Of a stretch of 64,000 nucleotides of DNA, positions 8,985-18,459 are shown in pieces (the first letter of the stretch is position 1; each line of letters begins with the position of its first letter). The DNA is from Terriglobus roseus. GTDB lineage: Bacteria; Acidobacteriota; Terriglobia; Terriglobales; Acidobacteriaceae. The stretch lies in the NCBI RefSeq assembly GCF_900105625.1, contig NZ_FNSD01000001.1, positions 2,294,001-2,358,000 on the forward strand, in the 5' to 3' direction. The position numbers and the translations under genes are program-made. The notes below the pieces were generated by a model. That model was not told where the DNA came from. It did not search any database and saw nothing but the letters and a program-made list of their open reading frames with translations.

Positions 8985-10187
8985 TCAAGCTGCCTGTTTG
9001 GCACGTCCGCGAAGCCAGATCAGCCATGCGCCAAGCACCATGCAGACGGCGACACTGATCCCTGCATCGGCAAGCATGCCGCCGGTAAGGCCGTGCAGAT
9101 CATAGATGTGCGAATCGATCAGCCCCATGTAGGTGATGGGCACACCGCTGGCTGCCATCAGCAGCGAGAACTGCGTACTAGCCAGCGGGTTGTCGCTGCC
9201 GATGCTTTCAAACGCGATGCCCGCCTCGACGGAGAACGCGGACGCCTGGAAGATGTTCTCGCCAATCAGTGCAAGCGCGAAGACCCACGGCATGCGCGGC
9301 ATCGCCCACACGCCGAACGTAAAGAGCGCGCCGACCACACCGATGGCCAGGTAGAGACCTTTCAGCGGGATGCGACGCGCGAGGATCGGTACGGCGAGAC
9401 TACCCGCAAGGCCGGCAAGCAACACCCCGATGCCGCCGGAAAAATTGATGACACTCGCGCTCGCATGAAAGTCTGCGCCCACACCAGCAAGGATGTTGCA
9501 GAGCGCAAACGACGCTGCCGGCATCAGGAAGAGGACCAGCACGATCAGCACTGTGCGCCGACGCAAAAGCGCGACGATCTCCCCGAAGAACTGGCGGAAG
9601 CTCTCACTGGCTAGGCGCCGGTCCGGCCCCGGCGCGGGTACGACGAGGTAGATCAGCGTTGGCAGCATCATCATGGCAGCGAGCGCCGCCGCCGCCGCCG
9701 CTGGGCGCAATCGAAAGACCAGGTCGCCACCGACCAGGATCATCAGCCCGCCAGCGCCGGTGTTGCCAATGGCGAACCATGCGCCCAGCTTTGCGTCGTC
9801 CTGCCGCGAGATCAACGACCCCATCCATCCGCCCACGGCGGCCTGCAGCAGGCTGGCAGCGGCGTAGGTGGCCACCATAACCATCTCGACCAGGAAGGAG
9901 TTGCCGTGGTGCATGACCGTGACGGCAACGCCGCTGGATGCGAGCGCGGCGAAGACGAGCGCGTAACGCCTCCGGCTGAAGCGGACATCGAGCATGGGCG
10001 AGAGGAAGAAGCTCCACACCAGTGCCAGCAGAATCCAGGCCACGATGGCGCCGATGCGACCACCGGAGACGCCCTGCGCAGCCAGCATCTCCGGCAGGAC
10101 CACGCATGCAAAGCCGCCGGCCATGCCATAGGTTGAATTCGTCAGGCCCAACAGGAAGATGGGCGGCAATTTTGCTCTGCGATCCAA
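8985..10187 (-). CDS. AmpG-like MFS permease
   Basis: About 400 residues with 12 predicted membrane segments. The opening LPPIFLLGLTNSTYGMAGGF and the loop SFRQFFGEIVALLRRR resemble the AmpG/PAT branch of the major facilitator superfamily, which imports muropeptides (anhydromuropeptide recycling) or related solutes. The branch is clear; the substrate is inferred only from family. I favour the TTG at 10187, which has AGGA about 10 bases upstream; an in-frame GTG at 10214 is the alternative. The gene is divergent from the TonB-receptor gene, with about 150 bp between them. Confidence 0.75.
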   Translation of the reverse strand: MDRRAKLPPIFLLGLTNSTYGMAGGFACVVLPEMLAAQGVSGGRIGAIVAWILLALVWSFFLSPMLDVRFSRRRYALVFAALASSGVAVTVMHHGNSFLVEMVMVATYAAASLLQAAVGGWMGSLISRQDDAKLGAWFAIGNTGAGGLMILVGGDLVFRLRPAAAAAALAAMMMLPTLIYLVVPAPGPDRRLASESFRQFFGEIVALLRRRTVLIVLVLFLMPAASFALCNILAGVGADFHASASVINFSGGIGVLLAGLAGSLAVPILARRIPLKGLYLAIGVVGALFTFGVWAMPRMPWVFALALIGENIFQASAFSVEAGIAFESIGSDNPLASTQFSLLMAASGVPITYMGLIDSHIYDLHGLTGGMLADAGISVAVCMVLGAWLIWLRGRAKQAA

Positions 10188-10337
10188 GATGAATTTCCTG
10201 TGACGATATTTCACACGCGCCGTTTACATCGGCAACCGTTAGCTTTCCTAACCAAATCCACCGAAACAAACGGGATGGCGCCTGCGTCTGTACTCTACAG
10301 AACAACGGCACGGCTTCCATACTTGTGAGGTTTACTT

Positions 10338-13300
10338 TTGCGCGCACGCCGTCCATGGCAGCGTCTTTCTCTGTCGGCTCCACTGCTCAGCGGCGCGATG
10401 TTCAGCGCTGCCATGCTGCACGCGCAGGTGACGACTCCGGCACCGGATGCGGCGGGACCCCCATCGCCCACGGCTCCCCAGTCGACGACCGCACCGGCCG
10501 AGGTCCAGGGCGGCATCATCACGGGTACGGTCACCAGCAGCACCACGGCAGACAACAGCGGCAAGAAGCCCACGGGAACACCGCTGCCGGGCGTGACGGT
10601 CACGGCGACGAACACTCTTACAGGTAAGAAGTACACCGCTGCGACCGACATTACGGGCAGCTACCGGATGACGATTCCGCGCAACGGGCGCTATGTGCTT
10701 CGCGCCGAGTTCGCCGCATTTGCACCCGTCACCGCAGAAGTTCTGCTGAACGCCACACAGCATGAGGGCAAGGCAGAGTTTGCGATGGAGCTGGCATCGC
10801 GCGCTGCGGCACGTGCTGCCGCAGCCGGGGAAGGCACCGGCATCACTGCTCTCGCGGGCGGATTGAGCGCACAGGCGCTGGGTCGAGGCCTGCAGGCCCT
10901 GCGTGCAAGTGTGGGGGGCGATGCCGACACAATTGCCAGCGGCGGCGCGGGCGCGGAGACCTCTGCGCTGCCCACCATGGCATCGCTTGGCGGTGCGGAT
11001 AACAGTGGTTCGGATTCGGTTGCCATCAGCGGACAGGGTGGCCAGATCAACGGCCTTGCAGGCTTCAACGAAGACGACCTGCGGGACCGCATCCAGGGCG
11101 CCATTGCCGACGCGCAACGCAACGGTGGTGCGCAGGGCGACATCGCCAATTCCATCGTCAGCCTCATTGGCGGCATGGCCACGGGCGGTCCCGGAGGCTT
11201 TGGCGGACCGGGTGGCGGCGGTCCTGGAGGCTTCGGCGGCGGACCGGGTGGCGGTGGTGGTTTTGGTGGAGGGGGCTTCGGCGGGGGTGGTTTCGGCGGA
11301 CGCGGCGGGGGTGGCTTCCGCAACTTCAACCCGACGGCGATCCACGGCAACGTTTACTACACGGCCGGCAACGGTGCCCTCGATGCAACGCAGTTCTCCA
11401 TCACCGGCAACGCTCTGAAACCCGGCTACAGCACCAACCGCTACGGCATCGCGCTCAACGGCTCCCCGTACATCCCGGGGCTGACCAAGCCGAACACCAA
11501 GCAAAATCTCTTTCTGAACTGGACTGGCCAGCGCAACGAGAATCCGGTCAACATCTACGCGACGGTGCCCACACTGTTGCAGCGCACTGGTAACTTCAAT
11601 GGCCTGACGCAGACAACCAACGGCGTCGTCGCCCCGGTGCTGCTCTACAACCCTGCTACCGGCACCACCTATGGCGACTGTTCCAGTTACCTGAATCCAG
11701 GCTGCAACGTCATCACCACGCCGCTCAGCGCGCAGGCACAGGCGCTGCTGCAGTACATCCCCACGCCGAACACGACCACCACAGGCACGGGCACTACCGC
11801 TGAGAATTACAACTACCAGCGCATCACCACGGCAGGGTCGAACAACTCGCAGATCTCTGCCCGCTTCACGCGTGCATTTGGCGCATCGGCAGGTCAGGGC
11901 TTCGGTGGTGGTGGTCGTGGGGGTGGCGGAGCCCGCGGCGGTGGTGGGCAGCGCGGCCAGGGTCAGCAGAACGTTAAGATGCTGCGTCAGAACATGAGCG
12001 CGAACTACTCCTACTCGCACTCGGCCAGTGATCTGCGTGGATTAATATCGGCGCTGGACGGTAAGACCGAGAGCAACGGCTACAACCTGACCACGGGCTA
12101 CCAGCTTAGCTACGGCCGGTTGAGCAACAGCTTCACGCTTGGCTGGAACCGCGCGCACGCCATCACGACAAATAACTTTACCTACGGACAGGTGGATCCG
12201 GCACAGGCTGCTGGCATCAGCATCCCCAAGCCTGTCACAGCGCAAGCCGGTCTCTACAACGGCGTTCCGGGCATCACGCTCAGCAACTTCACCTCTGTCT
12301 CGGACACGCAGCCCGCGAACCGACTCCAGGAGACCTTCAGCCTGAGCGACGTGGTGAGCTGGCGCCACGCCAAGCACAACTTCCGTTTCGGCTTCGATCT
12401 GCGGCGCGCGCACAACGACCTGATCGCCGGCAGCAACAGCCTGGGGCAGTACAGCTTTACAGGGTACGCGACGAAGAACCCAGCCACCGGCAGCAGCACC
12501 AGCGCGGCGGTCAGTGGATCGTCCTTCGCAGATTTTCTGCTGGGTGCGCCGCAGAACTCCGCGATCCAGACAGGAGCGCAGAAGATCTACCTGCGCGAGT
12601 GGGTCTACGACGGCTATGCCAATGACGACTTCCGCGTCTCCAGCAACATCACGCTGAATGCGGGCCTGCGGTATGAGTATTTCTCACCTTATATCGAGGA
12701 AAACAATCGCCTCGTGAACCTGGATCACAATGCGGACTTCACCGCCTTCTCCCGCGTCACACCGGGTGTTACCGGCGTCTACAGCGGTGCGTTCCCGCGT
12801 TCGCTGGTGCAGCCGGATCGTTCGCTTATTTCGCCACGATTGGGCATTGCATGGCGTCCGAAGTGGACGAAGAACACCGTGATCCGGGCTGGCTATGGCA
12901 TCAACTTCAACACGGGTCAGTACAGCAGCTTTGCGAATTCGCTGGCGTACCAGCAGCCCTTCGCCGTTACACAGAACAATGTCGCAGCGACGCAGGGCTG
13001 CGGCACGTTTACGACTCCAGGCACGACGGTCACAAATAACTTCACACTGACCAATGCCTTCAACTGCACCAGCAGCACGGTCCTGCAGAATACCTTCGCC
13101 ATCAATCGCGCTTACCGCCTGGGCCGCGTGCAGGCCATCAACATGGATATTCAACGGACGCTGCCGTTGGGTACAGTCCTCAATATCGGCTACAACGGGT
13201 CGTTCGGCAGCAGCCTGGATCTACGCCGCGCACCGAACCGTAGCGCCACGACTGTCATCAGCAATGCGCAGTCGATCGTCTACGAAGACTCTATCGGCGA

Positions 13301-14030
13301 GTCGCGCTTTCATTCGCTGAGCGTCAACCTGCGCAAGCGACTGCAGAAGGGTGTCTCCATCCAGGCGACGTACCAGTACGGCCACTCCATAGACGACGCC
13401 AGTTCGATCGGCGGCACGGGGAACAACACCATCGTGCAGAACGACGCACGCATCGACCTGGAGTTCGGCAACAGCACCTTCGATGTGCGGCACAAGGTCA
13501 CTGGCAACTATGTCTTTGAGTTGCCCTTCGGACCGAACCGGCTATTCCTGAACAAGGGCGGCAGGTTGTCCCGCGTGATGGACGGCTTCAGCGTGAGCGG
13601 CAACTTCACCTTTGCCACCGGCACGTATGCCACGCCGCAGTATCAGAACTCCATTGCGCAGGCCGCCACCGGCAACAACTATACGCTGCGCCCCGACCGG
13701 GTATTTTTGCAACCGATCGCAGGCGCGGGGACTCTGCGCAGCTGGTTCAACACCGCGGCGTTTGTCTCGCCGTCAGCCGCAGCGGTCTTCGGCACAGCAT
13801 CGCGCAACAGCATTCAGTTGCCCGGCACCATCAGCAACGACATGTCCCTATCACGCACGGTCGCGCTGGGCGATCTGCGCAACTTTGAGGCGCGTGTCAC
13901 CGCATCGAACGTCTTCAACACCGTTCAGTACAGCGGCATCAACACGGTGCTGAACTCGTCCACCTTCGGCCAGGTCACCGGCACCGCTGCACCGCGCAAA
14001 CTCAGCTTTCAGGCGAGGTACAGGTTCTAA
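10338..14030 (+). CDS. Oar-like TonB-dependent receptor / outer-membrane barrel with Gly-rich inserts
   Basis: A 1230-residue outer-membrane protein. It has a signal peptide to about residue 30, then a carboxypeptidase-regulatory-like beta-sandwich (about 58-150: GIITGTVTSS, LPGVTVTATN, ITGSYRMTIP). A Gly-rich stretch follows (about 282-328), then family text typical of acidobacterial Oar-like receptors (NPVNIYATVPTLLQRTGNF, LLYNPATG) and a long beta-barrel ending in Phe (FQARYRF). A second Gly/Arg-rich insert lies near 519-543. Such proteins are thought to import or bind large substrates, often glycans. The start is a TTG at 10338. The stop overlaps the next gene's ATG (TAATG), implying translational coupling. 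Confidence 0.85.
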   Translation: MRARRPWQRLSLSAPLLSGAMFSAAMLHAQVTTPAPDAAGPPSPTAPQSTTAPAEVQGGIITGTVTSSTTADNSGKKPTGTPLPGVTVTATNTLTGKKYTAATDITGSYRMTIPRNGRYVLRAEFAAFAPVTAEVLLNATQHEGKAEFAMELASRAAARAAAAGEGTGITALAGGLSAQALGRGLQALRASVGGDADTIASGGAGAETSALPTMASLGGADNSGSDSVAISGQGGQINGLAGFNEDDLRDRIQGAIADAQRNGGAQGDIANSIVSLIGGMATGGPGGFGGPGGGGPGGFGGGPGGGGGFGGGGFGGGGFGGRGGGGFRNFNPTAIHGNVYYTAGNGALDATQFSITGNALKPGYSTNRYGIALNGSPYIPGLTKPNTKQNLFLNWTGQRNENPVNIYATVPTLLQRTGNFNGLTQTTNGVVAPVLLYNPATGTTYGDCSSYLNPGCNVITTPLSAQAQALLQYIPTPNTTTTGTGTTAENYNYQRITTAGSNNSQISARFTRAFGASAGQGFGGGGRGGGGARGGGGQRGQGQQNVKMLRQNMSANYSYSHSASDLRGLISALDGKTESNGYNLTTGYQLSYGRLSNSFTLGWNRAHAITTNNFTYGQVDPAQAAGISIPKPVTAQAGLYNGVPGITLSNFTSVSDTQPANRLQETFSLSDVVSWRHAKHNFRFGFDLRRAHNDLIAGSNSLGQYSFTGYATKNPATGSSTSAAVSGSSFADFLLGAPQNSAIQTGAQKIYLREWVYDGYANDDFRVSSNITLNAGLRYEYFSPYIEENNRLVNLDHNADFTAFSRVTPGVTGVYSGAFPRSLVQPDRSLISPRLGIAWRPKWTKNTVIRAGYGINFNTGQYSSFANSLAYQQPFAVTQNNVAATQGCGTFTTPGTTVTNNFTLTNAFNCTSSTVLQNTFAINRAYRLGRVQAINMDIQRTLPLGTVLNIGYNGSFGSSLDLRRAPNRSATTVISNAQSIVYEDSIGESRFHSLSVNLRKRLQKGVSIQATYQYGHSIDDASSIGGTGNNTIVQNDARIDLEFGNSTFDVRHKVTGNYVFELPFGPNRLFLNKGGRLSRVMDGFSVSGNFTFATGTYATPQYQNSIAQAATGNNYTLRPDRVFLQPIAGAGTLRSWFNTAAFVSPSAAAVFGTASRNSIQLPGTISNDMSLSRTVALGDLRNFEARVTASNVFNTVQYSGINTVLNSSTFGQVTGTAAPRKLSFQARYRF

Positions 14031-16369
14031 TGACGACGCTCCGAACCCTAGCCTCAGTAGCGCTTTGTGCCACGCTTGCGGTTCCGCAGACCAACGCGCA
14101 ACAGACGCCTGCGCCGCAGACCACGCAGCCGCCCGTGCAACTGAACACGCCGATGCAACAGGCTCCCGCACCGCAACCAGGAGCACCTGCATCCACCGGC
14201 ACGACGATTCAGCAGGTAGGCAACAGCACGTCAGACAGCTTCACCCTGCGCGTCAACACGCAGCTTGTTTTGACGAACGTCGTTGTCCGCGACAAGAAGA
14301 CGGGCAACGTCATCCGCGATCTGAAGGCGTCTGACTTCACCATCCTTGAAAACAACAAGCCGCAGAAGATCACTTCGTTTGATTTCCAGACGGTCGACGC
14401 GGCCGCGCGCCTGAATGAAGCGACAGTCAGTGGTACGTCGCCCACCATCGCGCAGATCCTTGATCGCAGCATGGGCGCCGACGCGAAGCAGCTGCGCGAC
14501 CACCGCCTTATCGTGCTCTTCTTCGACCTGTCCAGCATGCAGGATGAGGACATTGACCGCGCTGTCGCTGCCGCGCAGGACTACATCAAGAACAAGATGG
14601 CGCCAGCCGATCTCGTTGCCGTTGCGAGCCTCAGCACAGCACTCACGCTCGACCATGACTTCACCGCGAACAAGGCCGATCTTCTTCGCGCCGTCGACAA
14701 GTACAACGGCAGCAATGAATCAGGCGCCTTCGCCGCCGGTGCTACGTCGACCACCGACGTCACCAGTGACGACACCACCGGCTTCACCGCGGATGACACC
14801 GAGTACAACAACCTGAACACCGACCGCGAACTGTATGCGATCCAGTCGATCGCGAAGTCGCTCGAACGGCTCGACCAGCGTAAAAGCATGCTGTACTTCT
14901 CCGGCGGCCTTGCCCGCAACGGTATCGAGAACCAGGCGAGCATGCGCGCGGCAACCAACGAAGCCGTCAAGGCCAACATGGCCATCTACACGGTGGATAC
15001 GCGCGGGCTGGAAGCGTTGTCGCCGCTCGGCGACGCCTCCTCCGGATCGCTCCGCGGTACCTCTGCGTACAGTGGCCGAGCCATGCAATCGCGGCTCGAC
15101 TCCAACTTTGCCTCGCAGGAGACTCTTGGCACGCTCGCCTCCGACACTGGAGGAAAGTTCTTCAGCGACTCCAACGACTTCGGCCCGGCGTTTCAGCAGA
15201 TCCAGCACGACACCGAGGCGTATTACATCCTGGGCTTCCGCTCCTCTGATCCGAAGCGCGACGGCACCTTCCGCCACCTGACCGTGAAGCTGAACCGGCA
15301 GGACGCCAAGCTGGAGTACCGTCCCGGCTACTACGCTCCAGCAGACTTCCAGCACCAGAAGACGGAAGACCGCGAACTCGCACTGAGCGAACAGCTCAAG
15401 AGCGATCTGCCCGCCGTCGATATCTCGATGTATCTCGAGGCCTTCTACTTCCGCGAAAACCCCAACCTGTACTACGTGCCCATGTCGCTCATCGTGCCGG
15501 GCTCGCAGATCCCGTTCGTGAAGGCGAAGGACCAGGACAAGGCCACGCTGGATGTCATCGCACAGGTGAAGAACGCGCAGGGCATCGCCGTGGGCAATGT
15601 GCGCGACACGTTGAAGCTCGCGGTTGATGGCAACGTCGGCGCGGCTCGCCGCAACATCCAGTACTCCACCGGCTTTTCGCTGGCACCGGGGCACTACCAC
15701 GTGAAGTTCGTGGCGCGTGAGAACGAGACAGGCAGCATGGGATCGTTCGAAACGGACCTTGTTGTCCCCGACCAAAAGAAGCAGTCGATGAAGCTTTCCA
15801 GCGTCGTTGTCAGTTCGCAGCGCACGCCCGCAGCGCAGCAGCCACGCCGACCCGGCCCCATGCCGCCGGGCATGCAGGCGCCCGTGAATCCGCTCATCCA
15901 GGATGGTCAGCAATTCGTACCCAACGTGCCGCACGTCTTCCGCCAGGACGCACATCTGTACCTGTTGTACGAGCTCTACGATCCGGCGAAGGAAGCGACC
16001 GCGGCAGCGGCCCAGGCGACGACACAGGCTGCCGCGCAGCAGAGCGGCCTGAAGGCACGCCAGTCGGCCGGTGGCATCCGCGTCCTCACGTCCATTGAGT
16101 TCCTGCAGAACGGCGCGAAAGTGCTGGAAACACCCATCGTCGCAACCGATGTGCTGAACGAGCCGGAGCGCGGCGCGGTGGCCTTTAACTTCGACGTACC
16201 GCTCGCGCAGCTGAAACCCGGCACCTACATCTGCCAGGTAAATGTAATCGACGATGCCGCGGGGGCGTTTATCTTCCCTCGGCTTGCGTTGAAGGTCGTG
16301 GCGCCACCGGCGGCGGTTGTGCCGGGTCCTCCGACGGCTCCGGCACCACCGCCTCCCGCAGGCAATTAG
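14030..16369 (+). CDS. VWFA-related secreted protein (TIGR03436-like)
   Basis: A 779-residue exported protein: signal peptide to about residue 24, a Pro/Gln/Thr-rich linker to about 65, a small beta domain (VNTQLVLTNVVVRDKKTG, DFTILENNKPQ), then a von Willebrand A domain from about residue 155. The presumed metal site reads FFDLSSMQDED with Asp166. The usual D-x-S-x-S is altered, with Met at the last Ser position. VWFA-related proteins of this type are abundant in Acidobacteria; their role is unknown. It follows the barrel gene with a 1-bp overlap (TAATG), so the two proteins are probably made in fixed ratio and may work together at the outer membrane. The C-terminus is Pro-rich. Confidence 0.85.
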   Translation: MTTLRTLASVALCATLAVPQTNAQQTPAPQTTQPPVQLNTPMQQAPAPQPGAPASTGTTIQQVGNSTSDSFTLRVNTQLVLTNVVVRDKKTGNVIRDLKASDFTILENNKPQKITSFDFQTVDAAARLNEATVSGTSPTIAQILDRSMGADAKQLRDHRLIVLFFDLSSMQDEDIDRAVAAAQDYIKNKMAPADLVAVASLSTALTLDHDFTANKADLLRAVDKYNGSNESGAFAAGATSTTDVTSDDTTGFTADDTEYNNLNTDRELYAIQSIAKSLERLDQRKSMLYFSGGLARNGIENQASMRAATNEAVKANMAIYTVDTRGLEALSPLGDASSGSLRGTSAYSGRAMQSRLDSNFASQETLGTLASDTGGKFFSDSNDFGPAFQQIQHDTEAYYILGFRSSDPKRDGTFRHLTVKLNRQDAKLEYRPGYYAPADFQHQKTEDRELALSEQLKSDLPAVDISMYLEAFYFRENPNLYYVPMSLIVPGSQIPFVKAKDQDKATLDVIAQVKNAQGIAVGNVRDTLKLAVDGNVGAARRNIQYSTGFSLAPGHYHVKFVARENETGSMGSFETDLVVPDQKKQSMKLSSVVVSSQRTPAAQQPRRPGPMPPGMQAPVNPLIQDGQQFVPNVPHVFRQDAHLYLLYELYDPAKEATAAAAQATTQAAAQQSGLKARQSAGGIRVLTSIEFLQNGAKVLETPIVATDVLNEPERGAVAFNFDVPLAQLKPGTYICQVNVIDDAAGAFIFPRLALKVVAPPAAVVPGPPTAPAPPPPAGN

Positions 16370-16379
16370 CCCTTCAAGA

Positions 16380-16608
16380 TTTGTCATCTTGAGCGGAGCG
16401 CAGCTAATTTGTCATCCTGGGCGAAGCGTAACAAAGCCGATTTGTCATCTTGAGCGGAGCGCAGCGCAGTCGAAAGACCTGCATTCTTCTCCTGTGGCAC
16501 AAATGTGGATGGACTGCCATAAATATTTGTGCCGCTCCATGCGGAATGCAGGTCCTTCGACTGCACTTCGCTTTGCTCCGTTTCGCTCAGGATGACAAAT
16601 TTATTGTG
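16380..16608. repeat. Dispersed palindromic repeat, family B copy 1
   Basis: Two abutting units with the core GTCATCYTGAGCG. The main unit (about 16441-16600) is one long imperfect hairpin. The left arm carries GTCATCTTGAGCGGAGC and GTCGAAAGACCTGCATTC. The right arm repeats these inverted as GAATGCAGGTCCTTCGAC and GCTCAGGATGAC. Even the centre is complementary (GGCACAAAT against ATTTGTGCC). Related copies lie at 41611-41682 and 44046-44206. It follows the VWFA gene and holds no gene. Confidence 0.75.
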
Positions 16609-16655
16609 CTGCCTCCGCTCACGATGACAGATCGATGGCACGTTAGATTGGATCT

Positions 16656-17048
16656 ATGGCCACCACACGCGACATCCTTCTGCAGACGCCGCATCTGCAA
16701 CAGGCCACAGACTTCTACCGTGACGTCCTTGGCCTGGAGGTCTTCCTGACCACGCCCGGCATGGTGGGCATGGAGGCCGGCAGCTTCCGCCTCTTTCTTG
16801 AGGACGCCGAGCCGCTCGGCCCCGTCCTCGAATTCCTGACGGACGACTTCGACACCACACGACGCGATCTGCTCGACCACGGCTGCACCCTGATCGTGGA
16901 GGATCCGGAGATTCCGCGCTGCTATCTGCGTGACCCTTTCGGGCTGATCTTCAACCTGGCATTGAATCCTCTCGCCAACCCCACCGCGCAGGCCGACGCG
17001 GACGACCCCACGCTCGACCGGGGGAACGAAAAGCCTCCACACTACTGA
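16656..17048 (+). CDS. VOC/glyoxalase-fold protein
   Basis: A 130-residue protein with the vicinal-oxygen-chelate pattern: TPHLQQATDFYRDVLGLEVF at the start of one beta-alpha module, and YLRDPFGLIFNL as the closing strand of the second. Members bind a divalent metal and act as lyases, dioxygenases or resistance proteins. The metal ligands in this small form cannot be assigned confidently, so the reaction is unknown. The gene stands alone between the family B repeat and the GFOR-like gene. Confidence 0.75.
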   Translation: MATTRDILLQTPHLQQATDFYRDVLGLEVFLTTPGMVGMEAGSFRLFLEDAEPLGPVLEFLTDDFDTTRRDLLDHGCTLIVEDPEIPRCYLRDPFGLIFNLALNPLANPTAQADADDPTLDRGNEKPPHY

Positions 17049-17130
17049 CGCGCCACGCTGAGACATTACTTTGCGAGTCAAAGAAACCCTGCGCTAGACT
17101 GGTGCGCACCTCAGGGAGACCCCTTTCGTC

Positions 17131-18234
17131 ATGCTCAATCGCCGTGACTTCGCCCGTCTTGCCGCTGCCACCGCCGCCGCTGCCACGCTTCCCTCCTCGC
17201 TGCTCGCACAGGCAGCGCCGCCGAAGAAGATCCGCTACGCTGCGATCGGGCTTGGCCGCATTTCGCTGCAGCACTTCATGCCGGGGACGAAGGCCAGCCA
17301 GTACGGCGTGATCACGGGACTTGTCAGCGGCCATCCTGAGAAGGCGCACAAGTATGCCGCGGAGTATGGCGTGCCCGAAGGCAACATCTACACTTACGAA
17401 AACTTCGACACCATCAAAAACAACCCCGACATCGATGCGGTGTATATCGGCCTGCCTAACAACATGCATGCGGAGTACACGATCCGTGCCGCGCAGGCGG
17501 GCAAGCATGTGCTGTGTGAGAAACCCATGGCGAATACGCCCAAAGACTGCGAGGCCATGATTGCAGCCTGCAAAAAGGCGAACCGCAAGCTGATGATTGC
17601 CTACCGCTGCCAGCTGCAATCGACCTGGCTGCAGGCAAAGCAGATGATCCACAACGGCGTCATTGGCAAAGTACAAGCCATCGAAAGCGCCAACGGCTTC
17701 AACATTGCCCCGGGTGAGTGGCGCAGCGATGCGAAGTTTGCGGGTGGCGGACCGTTGATGGACGTAGGCATCTATTCCCTCAACGGGTGCCGTTTCCTGC
17801 TGGGCGAGGAGCCGAAGGAGATCTCCGCCTACATGTACACGGACCCGCAGGATCCCCGCTTCAAGGGCGTCGAGGAGACTTTGGGCTGGACGATGAAGTT
17901 TCCGTCCGGAGTCATTGCCATCTGCAACACCACGTATGGCGCCAATATGGAAGGATTTACCCGCGTCCACGGGAGCAAAGGGACGCTGGAAATCTTTGGC
18001 TTCGGCTACGAAGGCATCCACATGACCGTGACACACAACCTGCCCAGCGGTCCCGGTCGCGCGGAAGAAACGCAGGTCGACAGTAGCAAGGATCCTGCGC
18101 AGTTCGTCGTGGAAAGCGACTATTTCTCCCGCTGCATTCTCGACAACAAGGAACCCGGTCCAAACGGCGAAGAGGGCCTGCGCGACCTGCAGCACATTGC
18201 GAATATCTATGCTGCAGCACGCCGATCCGCCTAA
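17131..18234 (+). CDS. Tat-exported glucose-fructose-oxidoreductase-like enzyme (Gfo/Idh/MocA family)
   Basis: A 367-residue protein. NRRDFARLAAATAAAA is a Tat signal, cleaved near LLAQA. The mature part opens with a Rossmann strand (RYAAIGLGRISLQHFMPG) and carries the family's catalytic motif CEKPMAN. Wording such as YIGLPNNMHAEYTIRAAQAG, LMIAYRCQLQ and GGGPLMDVGIYSLNG closely resembles periplasmic glucose-fructose oxidoreductase of Zymomonas. That enzyme keeps its NADP bound and converts glucose plus fructose to gluconolactone plus sorbitol. The sub-assignment is by remembered similarity; the family is certain. No operon partner is adjacent. Confidence 0.8.
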   Translation: MLNRRDFARLAAATAAAATLPSSLLAQAAPPKKIRYAAIGLGRISLQHFMPGTKASQYGVITGLVSGHPEKAHKYAAEYGVPEGNIYTYENFDTIKNNPDIDAVYIGLPNNMHAEYTIRAAQAGKHVLCEKPMANTPKDCEAMIAACKKANRKLMIAYRCQLQSTWLQAKQMIHNGVIGKVQAIESANGFNIAPGEWRSDAKFAGGGPLMDVGIYSLNGCRFLLGEEPKEISAYMYTDPQDPRFKGVEETLGWTMKFPSGVIAICNTTYGANMEGFTRVHGSKGTLEIFGFGYEGIHMTVTHNLPSGPGRAEETQVDSSKDPAQFVVESDYFSRCILDNKEPGPNGEEGLRDLQHIANIYAAARRSA

Positions 18235-18459
18235 AGAACTGCTCTCGAACTTCGGGCATGGTCGTTTTACCGCTTTACTGCGAAAAATTGTCTTATTCTG
18301 ACCTCGCCACGTGGGCGGGTATTCTAGCGTTGAGCTTTTCGTGTGGTTGCAGGCAGTATTGCGCCTGCTGTCATGACTCAGATGGAATGCGCTAGCCGGA
18401 GTATGTCGGCAGGGATTGGAAGCGGTTTGGCCTCAGTACAGAAAGTCGCGGAGCCGATG

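Noticed and set aside
10332-12020. Minus-strand frame of 562 codons over the receptor gene
   Set aside because: It is antisense to the receptor, Arg/Cys-rich and without any domain; a GC artefact.
14720-16387. Minus-strand frame of 555 codons over the VWFA gene
   Set aside because: Antisense shadow with no signal, domain or ribosome binding site.
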